DNA from: Lachnospiraceae bacterium
GTDB taxonomy: Bacteria; Bacillota; Clostridia; Lachnospirales; Lachnospiraceae
DNA length: 64,000 nt
Assembly: GCA_017428105.1 (NCBI GenBank)
Contig: JAFRRM010000025.1
Span: forward strand, 25,694-89,693
Direction of reading: 5' to 3'
The notes below the pieces were generated by a model. It was given only the letters and a program-made list of their open reading frames with translations, made no database searches and was not told the DNA's origin. Numbering within the stretch: the first letter of the stretch is position 1; every line of letters starts with the position of its first letter. A program made the position numbers and the translations under genes. Below, one piece after another: positions 34,887 through 42,498 of the stretch.

Positions 34887-35471
34887 ATGGAAGCCGCAAA
34901 ACTACTGGAGATCCTGCATCTGGCAGAAAAACTGAAAGACACCACCCGGCACTGTTACACTTCCGGCGGCCGTCACGAAAGCGTGGCGGAGCACAGCTGG
35001 CGCATCACCCTCATGGCTTACTGGGTCAGCGACGAATTCCCGGAGGCGGATCTGCTGAAGATCCTCAAAATGTGCCTGATCCACGACCTGGGCGAGATCT
35101 TTACCGGCGACATCCCCGTCTCCCGCAAGACCGCGGCGGACGAAGCCCGGGAAGAAGCCCTGCTCCTGGAATGGACGGACTCGCTCCCCTCCCCTTACCG
35201 GGAAGAGATGCGGGCCCTGTATGACGAAATGATCGCCCGGCAGACCCTCGAGGCGCGGATCTACAAGGCCATGGACTCCCTGGAGGCCGTGATCCAGCAC
35301 AACGAATCGGACGTCTCCACCTGGGAGCCTCATGAATTCGAGCTGAACCGCCATTACGCGGAAGACCGCGTGGCGTTTTCGCCGTATCTGACGGAGCTGC
35401 GCCGCCTGATCCGCGCGGAGACCGAGGACCGCATCCGGGAATTTGAAGCCCGGGAAAAGCAGACGACGTAG
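34887..35471 (+). CDS. HD-domain hydrolase, YfbR/HDDC2-like 5'-nucleotidase
   Basis: 194 residues, ATG after CGGAGA. The HD pattern is complete: HESVAEHSWRITLMAYWVSD (first His), CLIHDLGEIFTGDIP (His-Asp), and the later MDSLEAVIQHNESD (Asp). YfbR-like enzymes dephosphorylate deoxynucleoside 5'-monophosphates. It lies 19 bp after the dehydrogenase and 6 bp before the MATE gene. Confidence 0.85.
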   Translation: MEAAKLLEILHLAEKLKDTTRHCYTSGGRHESVAEHSWRITLMAYWVSDEFPEADLLKILKMCLIHDLGEIFTGDIPVSRKTAADEAREEALLLEWTDSLPSPYREEMRALYDEMIARQTLEARIYKAMDSLEAVIQHNESDVSTWEPHEFELNRHYAEDRVAFSPYLTELRRLIRAETEDRIREFEAREKQTT

Positions 35472-35477
35472 GACAAG

Positions 35478-36866
35478 ATGCACGACGAACAGACCACCCC
35501 CCGCCGGGACGCCTCCCGGGAGGATGCCGCGCAGGCGCGCTACCGCGATCTGACGGAGACGCCCGTCAAGAGGCTGATCCCCCGCCTGGCCGTTCCCACC
35601 ATCATCAGCATGCTGGTCACCGCCATCTATAACGCGGCGGATACCTTTTTTGTGGGCCGGATCTCCACCTCCGCCACGGCGGCGGTGGGACTGGCCTTTT
35701 CCGTGATGGCCATCATCCAGGCGTTCGGCTTCTTCTGCGGCCAGGGCTCGGGCAATTTCATGTCCCGGCGGCTGGGCGCGGGGAAGACCCGGGAGGCGGA
35801 GGAAATGGCGGCCACCGGGCTGGCCTTATCCTTCCTCATCGGATCCCTGCTGACGCTGCTGATCAATTTGTTCGCACGCGACCTGGCTTATTTCCTGGGC
35901 GCTTCCGCTTCCACCGCGGAATACACCGTGCAGTACCTGCGCATCATCGCCGTCGGCGCGCCGTTCACGACCGGGCAGTTCGTCCTGAACAACCAGCTGC
36001 GCTACCAGGGCAGCGCCGTCTACGCGATGGCGGGTCTGCTCTGCGGCGCCGTCCTGAACATCGGACTGGACCCGCTGCTGATCTTCGTGTTCCGGATGGA
36101 GGTGAGCGGTGCCGCGCTGGCCACCGTCGCGGGGCAGATCATCAGTTTCTTCGTCCTGATGGCGGGCACGAAGAAAGGCGGGAACATCCGCCTGCGGATG
36201 AAGAACGTGCGGTTCAGCGGGTATTATCTGCTGGCCGTCGTCAACGGGGGCATCCCGGCGCTCTTCCGCCAGGGGATGACGTCCGTCGCCACGATCCTGC
36301 TGAACCGGGCCGCCGGCGTGTACGGCGACGCGGCGATCGCCGGCATGAGCGTGACCACCCGGACGATCATGTTCGTGTACAGCGCCCTGATCGGGTTCGG
36401 CCAGGGCTATCAGCCGGTCTGCGCCTTCAATTACGGAGCCGGCCGCCGGGAGCGCGTCCGCGAGGGCTATTTCTTCTGCGTGCGCTACGGCACCGTCTTC
36501 CTGCTGCTGATGTCCGGACTCTGCCTGCTGTTCGCGCCTTCCATCATCGGCTTTTTCCGGGACGACCCGGCGGTGATCGAGGTGGGCAAAGCGGCGCTCC
36601 GCTGGCAGGCGGCCGCGCTGCCGCTGCAGGCGACCGTGGTCATCTCCAACATGATGCTCCAGGCCTGCGGGAAAGGTGTCAAGGCTTCCGTGACCGCCTC
36701 CGCCCGCAGCGGGCTGTTCTTCATCCCCCTGATCCTGATCCTGCCGCCCCTGCTGGGACTGGCCGGCGTGGAGATGACACAGGCCTGCGCGGACGTCCTG
36801 GCCTTTCTCCTGGCGGTGCCGATGGCCGCCTCGGAGCTCCGGAAAATGAAAACCGACGTTCTGTGA
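35478..36866 (+). CDS. MATE family efflux transporter
   Basis: 462 residues and about twelve hydrophobic segments. Family features: LIPRLAVPTIISMLVTAIYN at the start, FFCGQGSGNFMSRRLGAG, and the repeated second half beginning GGIPALFRQGMTSVATILLN, with FGQGYQPVCAFNYGAG. These exporters use Na+ or H+ gradients to expel drugs or metabolites. Last gene of the run starting at 30926; a strong terminator follows. Confidence 0.9.
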   Translation: MHDEQTTPRRDASREDAAQARYRDLTETPVKRLIPRLAVPTIISMLVTAIYNAADTFFVGRISTSATAAVGLAFSVMAIIQAFGFFCGQGSGNFMSRRLGAGKTREAEEMAATGLALSFLIGSLLTLLINLFARDLAYFLGASASTAEYTVQYLRIIAVGAPFTTGQFVLNNQLRYQGSAVYAMAGLLCGAVLNIGLDPLLIFVFRMEVSGAALATVAGQIISFFVLMAGTKKGGNIRLRMKNVRFSGYYLLAVVNGGIPALFRQGMTSVATILLNRAAGVYGDAAIAGMSVTTRTIMFVYSALIGFGQGYQPVCAFNYGAGRRERVREGYFFCVRYGTVFLLLMSGLCLLFAPSIIGFFRDDPAVIEVGKAALRWQAAALPLQATVVISNMMLQACGKGVKASVTASARSGLFFIPLILILPPLLGLAGVEMTQACADVLAFLLAVPMAASELRKMKTDVL

Positions 36867-36908
36867 TCCCGGCGGGCATCCTCCCCGGATGCCGGAACGC
36901 CCGGAAAG

Positions 36909-36935
36909 CGCCGCCCCTTGACCGGCGGCGTTTTT
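36909..36935 (+). terminator. terminator after the MATE gene
   Basis: CGCCGCC (36909-36915), 8-nt loop, GGCGGCG (36924-36930), then five T. Confidence 0.85.
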
Positions 36936-36999
36936 ATTTGTGCAGGCCCGTGTCCCCGTCAGACATACGCGCCGCCGCCCGCAATCGGACCACGGGAAC

Positions 37000-37028
37000 T
37001 TGACAATCCGTCCTCCGCGTGGTACGCT
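37000..37028 (+). promoter_or_regulatory. promoter of glnA
   Basis: TTGACA (37000-37005), 17-nt spacer, TACGCT (37023-37028). No GlnR-type operator was evident. Confidence 0.75.
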
Positions 37029-37082
37029 GATGATAACGATCATGAACGGTACAACTGAACATATTTCTCAGGAGGTATTATT

Positions 37083-38507
37083 ATGTTTAATAACGCCAAA
37101 GAAGTCATCCAGTTCATCAAAGATGAAGACATCAAGATGCTGGACTTCAAAATGGTGGACATCAACGGCGCGTTCCGCCACGTGACCATCCCCGCGGGTC
37201 ATTTCAGCGAAGAGACCCTGGTGAACGGCATCGGCTTCGACGCCTCCAACTACGGCTACGCGGTGGTGGAAAAGAGCGACATGGTCTTCATTCCGGACGT
37301 CACCACGGCCATCGTCGATCCTTTCTGCGAGATCCCCACGCTTTCCATGACCGGCAACGCCATGATCATCGATTATCCCAACAACCGCCCGCTGCCGCAG
37401 TATCCCCGCAACATCGTGCTGGCGGCGGAGGAATACATGCGCAGCACCGGCGTGGCGGACAAGATGCTGATCCTGCCGGAATTCGAATTCTATCTCTTTG
37501 ACGAAGCCGGCTGGCGCGTGGACTCCAGCCACCAGGAAGCGCACGTGGACTTCAACCAGGCCTACTGGAACAGCGATACGGACGGGACCGGCAACATCGT
37601 GCCCTACCAGAAGAACTACCACATCGCCAAGCCCTATGACACCACCTTCGACTGCCGCAGCCAGATGGTGCTGTATATGGAGGAAGCCGGCATCCCGGTA
37701 AAATACCATCACCCCGAAGTCGGCGCCGGCGGCCAGTTCGAGATCGAGCCCCTGCTGGGTGAAATGTCCAAGATGGCGGACAACGCCATGATGATGAAGT
37801 ATATCATCAAGAACACCGCGCAGGAATTCGGCATGAGCGCGACCTTCATGCCCAAGCCCATCTTCGGCGAAGCCGGCAGCGGCATGCACGTGCACATGCT
37901 GCTGATGAAGAGCGACAAGCCCGTCTTCTCTGACGATAAAGGCTACGCCCACCTGAGCAAGACGGCCCACTATTTCATGGGCGGCCTGCTGAAGCACATC
38001 AGTTCGCTCTGCGCCATCACCAACCCCAGCACCAACTCGTTCAAGCGTCTGGTGCCCGGCTATGAAGCGCCCGTGACCGTGGGCTACGCCACCTCGAACC
38101 GCAGCGCCGTGATCCGCATCCCGGCCTATGCCAAGACCCCGAACCTGCGCCGCTTCGAGCTCCGCAATCCCGATGCCACCTGCAACCCGTACTTCTGCTA
38201 TGCGGCCCTGCTGATGGCCGGCCTGGACGGCATCAAGAACAAGATCGATCCCAAGAAGAACGGCTGGGGCCCGTACGACTTCAACCTCTTCCACCTGCCG
38301 GATGAAGAAAAAGCCAAGCTGCAGAGCCTGCCCACCAGCCTGGAGAAGGCCCTGGACGCACTGGAGAAGGATCACGACTATCTGACCGCCGGCGGCGTGT
38401 TCCCGGAAGACCTGATCGCCAACTTCATCAAAAACAAGCGGCAGGAGTGCGCGGATCTGTCCCGCATCCCCACGGCCGCGGAATTCGACCGGTATTACAA
38501 CAGTTAA
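37083..38507 (+). CDS. glnA: glutamine synthetase type I
   Basis: 474 residues, ATG after AGGAGG. Collinear with enterobacterial GlnA in the C-terminal part (KALDALEKDHDYLTAGGVF). Active-site blocks: LPEFEFYLFD (metal Glu), VGAGGQFEIEPL, GEAGSGMHVHMLL, NPSTNSFKRLVPGYEAP, SNRSAVIRIP. In the E. coli enzyme the adenylylated Tyr sits in NLYDLPPEE; here the matching text is NLFHLPDEE, so the tyrosine is Phe and GlnE-type modification cannot occur at that site. Flanked by its own promoter and terminator; single-gene unit. Confidence 0.93.
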   Translation: MFNNAKEVIQFIKDEDIKMLDFKMVDINGAFRHVTIPAGHFSEETLVNGIGFDASNYGYAVVEKSDMVFIPDVTTAIVDPFCEIPTLSMTGNAMIIDYPNNRPLPQYPRNIVLAAEEYMRSTGVADKMLILPEFEFYLFDEAGWRVDSSHQEAHVDFNQAYWNSDTDGTGNIVPYQKNYHIAKPYDTTFDCRSQMVLYMEEAGIPVKYHHPEVGAGGQFEIEPLLGEMSKMADNAMMMKYIIKNTAQEFGMSATFMPKPIFGEAGSGMHVHMLLMKSDKPVFSDDKGYAHLSKTAHYFMGGLLKHISSLCAITNPSTNSFKRLVPGYEAPVTVGYATSNRSAVIRIPAYAKTPNLRRFELRNPDATCNPYFCYAALLMAGLDGIKNKIDPKKNGWGPYDFNLFHLPDEEKAKLQSLPTSLEKALDALEKDHDYLTAGGVFPEDLIANFIKNKRQECADLSRIPTAAEFDRYYNS

Positions 38508-38528
38508 AGTCAAACGGTAAGCGGTCAG

Positions 38529-38577
38529 CGGTCAGCTTCACAGGGAGATCTTCCCGTATGTGAAGCTGGCCGTTTTT
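38529..38577 (+). terminator. terminator after glnA
   Basis: CGGTCAGCTTCAC (38529-38541) pairs with GTGAAGCTGGCCG (38560-38572) with one G-T pair, followed by five T. Confidence 0.85.
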
Positions 38578-38623
38578 GATGTCCCGTCACGCTGATCATC
38601 TCCAGTCCCGACAGGAGGACCTT

Positions 38624-38740
38624 ATGCGTTTTTCCCGAAAGCCTCTCATGATCACTGCCGCTGTGGTTCTGCTTTTTTATTATTTCGGGCATGATCATCT
38701 TCGGAGGCCGGGGCATGATACGGGTGACGATCCAGAATGA
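38624..38740 (+). CDS. short ORF with membrane segment, probably the 5' part of a frameshifted gene
   Basis: 38 codons with AGGAGG before the ATG: MRFSRKPLMITAAVVLLFYY, then a His/Asp/Arg-rich end. A basic start plus hydrophobic stretch looks like a signal anchor. Within it, a run of six T (38672-38677) lies just where losing one T would join the frame to the next ORF and give a smooth segment AAVVLLFIISGMIIFGGRG. Either an indel, a slippage site, or an independent small peptide. Confidence 0.4.
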   Translation: MRFSRKPLMITAAVVLLFYYFGHDHLRRPGHDTGDDPE

Positions 38741-39005
38741 CCTGGACTCCGATATCGTACTCTCCTTCCTTCAGAACGTCCCTGTTCATGAGACAGCAAA
38801 AACGCATCAGTCCACGGATTACCGGTACAGGATCCTGCGCGGGGAAAACGTGCTGTCGGTCCGGTCCATGATCGAAGGACAGGCCTTCGAGGAAGATATC
38901 GTCGAATACCTGGAACCGGCGGTTCGCGGATCGGTTTCCGTCAGGATCTATCGCGGCGGGACCGGGAAGATCTGCTTTGATATCGTCCCGAACGTATCTT
39001 TGTAG
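38715..39005 (+). CDS. small hypothetical protein, possibly the body of the frameshifted gene
   Basis: 96 residues from the ATG preceded by GGAGG seven bases upstream (in-frame ATG also at 38691). The text MIRVTIQNDLDSDIVLSFLQ, then YRYRILRGENVLSVRSM and VRIYRGGTGKICFDIV shows alternating strands and no known motif. If joined to the upstream ORF through the T6 run it becomes a ~127-residue membrane-anchored protein. Followed by a terminator. Function unknown. Confidence 0.5.
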   Translation: MIRVTIQNDLDSDIVLSFLQNVPVHETAKTHQSTDYRYRILRGENVLSVRSMIEGQAFEEDIVEYLEPAVRGSVSVRIYRGGTGKICFDIVPNVSL

Positions 39006-39034
39006 CGAAAAAGTTCCGTTATCATCGGTTTGAG

Positions 39035-39055
39035 AGGGCTTCCGGCCCTTTTTTT
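39035..39055 (+). terminator. short terminator before the SpoIIE-phosphatase gene
   Basis: AGGGC-TTCCG-GCCCT (39035-39049) followed by six T. Confidence 0.75.
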
Positions 39056-39056
39056 C

Positions 39057-39085
39057 TTGCAGAACAGGGCAAAAATAGTTATAAT
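39057..39085 (+). promoter_or_regulatory. promoter of the 5TM-LYT/SpoIIE phosphatase gene
   Basis: TTGCAG (39057-39062), 17-nt spacer, TATAAT (39080-39085). Confidence 0.8.
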
Positions 39086-39126
39086 GACGGAGAATCGAGC
39101 GGATCAGTCCGAAACCGGGAGTGATT

Positions 39127-40482
39127 ATGCGTGAATATTTTATACAGCTGACCGGGACCATGGCCGTCATTCTGGTGGTGGCTGCTGTCATCGCCGGCAG
39201 CAATCTGCTGCAGAACCTGGGCGAGCAGAATAAGAGCTGGAAGCACGTGGCGGCCGCCGGTCTTCTGGGCGGTCTCTTCGGCATCTACGGCAATCTGGCG
39301 GGGCTGGATTACCACGGTGCCGTCATTTCCGTGCGGGACATCGGCCCGATGCTGGCCGGCTTTACCGGCGGGCCGCTGGGCGGACTGCTCGGCGGCGTGA
39401 TCGCGGGCGTCCACCGGTACCTGATGGGCGGCATTACCGCCGTCGCCTGCGTGGTGGCCACCTGCTGCATCGGCCTGGCCTGCGGTTTCCTGAGATCCCG
39501 GATGCACACGGCGCTGACCAGTCCCCTGCGGGCTTTCCTGACCGGCTTCATCATGGAGAACTTCCATCTGGGCGTCGTCCTGCTGCTGGTCAAACCCTGG
39601 GAAACCGCCCTGGAGATCGTGAAAGCGATCTACGTCCCGTTCATCCTGATCAATTCCGTGGGCTTTACCCTGATGATCTTCATGATCCGCTACATCGAGC
39701 AGCAGCGCGACCTGAGCATCGAAAAAGGCCGGCTGCAGTCGGATCTGAAAACGGCCACCACCATCCAGCACTCTCTCCTGCCGCCCATCACGGAGAGCTA
39801 CCCCGGCCGGAAGGAAGTGGCGCTGGCGGCGGACATGGATGCCGCAAAGGAAGTGGGCGGAGACTTTTACGATTTCTTCTTTGTGGATCAGGACCGCCTG
39901 GCATTCCTGATCGGAGACGTTTCCGGCAAAAACATCTCCGGCGCCCTGTTCATGGTGCGCGCCAAGCAGATCCTGCAGCACTGCATCCGCGATCTGTCTC
40001 CGCTGGCAGAGGCGGTCCGGCGGGCCAATGAAGCCCTGTGCGAAAATAATGAGGCGGACATGTTCGTCACCGCCTGGATCGGGATCCTGGACCTGCCCAC
40101 CGGGCAGCTACATTTCGTGAACGCAGGCCATAATCCGCCCGTCCTCCTCTCCGCGGAGGGTGAGCGCACCTGGCTGCGCCGCAAGGGCGGCTTCATCCTG
40201 GGCGGCATGGAAGGCATCCCGTACAAAGAGAGCAGCCTTACCCTGTTCCCCGGCGACAAGATCTTCCTCTACACGGACGGCGTGACCGAAGCGGCGGACC
40301 GCACGCGCGCGCTGTACGGCGAGGAGCGCCTGATGGCTTGTCTGAAAGCACATGAAGCGGAAAGCGTGGACCGGATCATTCAGGCCGTCAAAGCCGGTCT
40401 GGCCGCCCACGTGCAGGGCTCCGAACAATTTGACGACATCACCATGCTGTGTCTGGAATACAAGGGCAGCCGGGCCGTCTGA
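39127..40482 (+). CDS. membrane PP2C-type phosphatase: 5TM-LYT sensor plus SpoIIE domain
   Basis: 451 residues from the ATG after GGGAG. The N-terminal ~200 residues carry about six hydrophobic segments with the LYT-type 5TMR pattern: GLLGGLFGIYGNLAG, ISVRDIGPMLAGFTGGPLGG, GVHRYLMGG. A short helical link (about 200-225) leads to a SpoIIE/RsbU-type phosphatase: AADMDAAKEVGGDFYDFFFV (metal Asp), FLIGDVSGKNISGALFM, FVNAGHNPP, LYTDGVTEAADR and FDDITMLCLEY (metal Asp). Such proteins dephosphorylate anti-anti-sigma factors in response to a membrane or wall signal. A DUF4298 gene follows 21 bp later. Confidence 0.88.
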   Translation: MREYFIQLTGTMAVILVVAAVIAGSNLLQNLGEQNKSWKHVAAAGLLGGLFGIYGNLAGLDYHGAVISVRDIGPMLAGFTGGPLGGLLGGVIAGVHRYLMGGITAVACVVATCCIGLACGFLRSRMHTALTSPLRAFLTGFIMENFHLGVVLLLVKPWETALEIVKAIYVPFILINSVGFTLMIFMIRYIEQQRDLSIEKGRLQSDLKTATTIQHSLLPPITESYPGRKEVALAADMDAAKEVGGDFYDFFFVDQDRLAFLIGDVSGKNISGALFMVRAKQILQHCIRDLSPLAEAVRRANEALCENNEADMFVTAWIGILDLPTGQLHFVNAGHNPPVLLSAEGERTWLRRKGGFILGGMEGIPYKESSLTLFPGDKIFLYTDGVTEAADRTRALYGEERLMACLKAHEAESVDRIIQAVKAGLAAHVQGSEQFDDITMLCLEYKGSRAV

Positions 40483-40503
40483 GGCCCGGAGAAGGAGGCA
40501 TTC

Positions 40504-40815
40504 ATGAATCAGATCGACCGGATCAGAGAAATGGAACAGTGTCTGGACGTTTCCGCCGCGGCCGTGCGCCGCATGACGGACGCCCTGGAGGAATACGAGG
40601 CCGCGCAGAAAGCCTATAAAAAGCTGAACGATTATTACGGCTCCGCCCGCTGGATGAAGGACTTTGAGGACGACGAGGCCGGCCGGCTGCCGCGGGACTT
40701 AAAGCGCGGCGTGCTGTCCGAGGATGCGGTCTACGACCTGATCACGGAAGACCATGCGCTCAAGGTCAGGATGATGAAGCTGCTGGCCCGGGCCATGGAC
40801 AAGCATCTGATATAA
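40504..40815 (+). CDS. DUF4298 domain protein
   Basis: 103 residues, ATG after GAAGGAGG. Helical throughout, with the DUF4298 pattern: EMEQCLDVSAAAVRRMTDAL, YKKLNDYYGSARWMKDFEDD, GRLPRDLKRGVLSEDAVYDL. Function unknown; often a single cytoplasmic gene. Likely co-transcribed with the phosphatase. Confidence 0.85.
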   Translation: MNQIDRIREMEQCLDVSAAAVRRMTDALEEYEAAQKAYKKLNDYYGSARWMKDFEDDEAGRLPRDLKRGVLSEDAVYDLITEDHALKVRMMKLLARAMDKHLI

Positions 40816-40912
40816 GGCGGCGGACGGTCTCCGCGGCAGCCGCCGGATACTGCACGGCAACAGGGATCAGCAGGCATGCCAAAGCCCCTCCTGCCGGCGC
40901 CCTCCGCTTTTC

Positions 40913-40941
40913 TTGACTTTGCGGGGGGCCTGTTTTATAAT
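40913..40941 (+). promoter_or_regulatory. promoter of the nhaC-like gene
   Basis: TTGACT (40913-40918), 17-nt spacer, TATAAT (40936-40941). Confidence 0.85.
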
Positions 40942-40973
40942 ATTCCGAAAGATTTCATGCAGGAGGTACTGGT

Positions 40974-42473
40974 ATGCAAGCAACACTCTGGGCCCTGATC
41001 CCTCCCCTGCTCGCCATCGTGATCAGTCTGATCACCAAGGAAGTCAATCTTTCTCTGTTCGCCGGGATCCTGACAGGCGCTCTGCTCTTCACCGGCGGCA
41101 ATCTCCTGAAGGCTCTGGAGACCATTCTGTCCGTCATGGCGGATAAGGTCCAGGGCAACATGGGAGTCCTGGTCTTCATCATTCTGCTGGGGATGATCGT
41201 CTACCTGATGAACCTCTCCGGCGCCACCCGCCGCTACGCGCAGTGGGCTTCCCGCCGCATCAAAAGCCGGAAGGCCGCCCTGTTCTCCACCATGCTGCTG
41301 GGCATCGCAGTATTCGTAGACGACTATTTCAACTGTCTGACCGTGGGCACGGTCATGCGTCCCCTGACCGACCGGAACCGGATCTCCCGCGAAAAGCTCG
41401 CTTACGTGATCGATTCCACGGCCGCCCCGATCTGCATCATCGCCCCGATCTCCTCCTGGGCCGCCGCCGTGAGTTCCTACATCCCGGACGATTCGTCCAT
41501 CAACGGCTTTACCCTGTTCCTGCGTGCCATCGTGTTCAATTATTACACCTGGTTCTCTCTGGCCCTCATCGTCATCACCACTCTGCTGGCAACGGATTTC
41601 GGCAAAATGCGCCGCTATGAGCGGCAGGCGGCTGCGGCGGAAGCAGTCCCCGAAACCGGGGGCGAGGAAGCACCGGAAAGCCGGGGGCGGGTCTGCGACC
41701 TGGCTCTGCCGGTACTGGCGCTGGTCGTTTTCTCCCTCATCTGCATGCTGTACACGGGCGGCCTGTTCTCCGGCGAGGCGGCCGGGATCGGGGAAGCGTT
41801 CGCCAACTGCGACGCCATCACCGGTCTGGCCATGGGCGGCTTTCTGACCGTTTTCTTCCTGGCGCTTCTGTACCTGCCCCGGAAGATCGTATCGGGAAAA
41901 GCGTTCCTGGGCGGATTGCTGGAAGGCTTTAAGTACATGGTCCCCGCCACGCTGATCCTGGTCCTTGCCTGGACGCTGGGAGGCATCTGCGGCGCGGACT
42001 GCCTGGACGCCGGCGGTTTTGTCAGCAATTTCGTGGCGCAGAACAATATCTCCCTGAATCTCACGCCCGCGGTCTTCTTCCTGATCGCGCTCGTCCTGGC
42101 TTTCTCCACCGGCACGTCCTGGGGCACGTTCGCCATTCTGGTCCCCATCGCGGCGGCAGTCTTCCGGGATGAGATGACGCCTCTGATGATCATGGCCACG
42201 GCGGCCATCCTCGGCGGCGGCGTCTGCGGCGACCACCTGAGCCCCATTTCCGACACCACGATCCTGAGTTCCACCGGCGCGGACTGCGATCATATCCGCC
42301 ACGTGGAATCCCAGCTGCCATACGGCTTCCTGGCGGCCGGCGTCTCAGTGGTCTGCTATTTGCTGAGCGGCGTGGCCGGTCTGGCCGTCTGGCTGACGCT
42401 GCCGGCCGGCATCGTGCTGCTGCTGGCATTCGTCCTGGGGACCCGGGTCTATTACGCAAAAAAAGAAAACTGA
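40974..42473 (+). CDS. NhaC-family Na+/H+ antiporter-like transporter
   Basis: 499 residues with about twelve hydrophobic segments; ATG after AGGAGG. Family blocks: LAIVISLITKEVNLSLFAGI, GIAVFVDDYFNCLTVGTVMR, STAAPICIIAPISSWAA, FSTGTSWGTFAILVPIAAAV and GDHLSPISDTTILSSTGADC. Relatives exchange Na+ for H+ or carry amino and organic acids with Na+, so ion specificity is not certain. Own strong promoter. murE follows 25 bp later. Confidence 0.88.
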   Translation: MQATLWALIPPLLAIVISLITKEVNLSLFAGILTGALLFTGGNLLKALETILSVMADKVQGNMGVLVFIILLGMIVYLMNLSGATRRYAQWASRRIKSRKAALFSTMLLGIAVFVDDYFNCLTVGTVMRPLTDRNRISREKLAYVIDSTAAPICIIAPISSWAAAVSSYIPDDSSINGFTLFLRAIVFNYYTWFSLALIVITTLLATDFGKMRRYERQAAAAEAVPETGGEEAPESRGRVCDLALPVLALVVFSLICMLYTGGLFSGEAAGIGEAFANCDAITGLAMGGFLTVFFLALLYLPRKIVSGKAFLGGLLEGFKYMVPATLILVLAWTLGGICGADCLDAGGFVSNFVAQNNISLNLTPAVFFLIALVLAFSTGTSWGTFAILVPIAAAVFRDEMTPLMIMATAAILGGGVCGDHLSPISDTTILSSTGADCDHIRHVESQLPYGFLAAGVSVVCYLLSGVAGLAVWLTLPAGIVLLLAFVLGTRVYYAKKEN

Positions 42474-42498
42474 TGCCTTTACGGCGAAAGGATGATCT

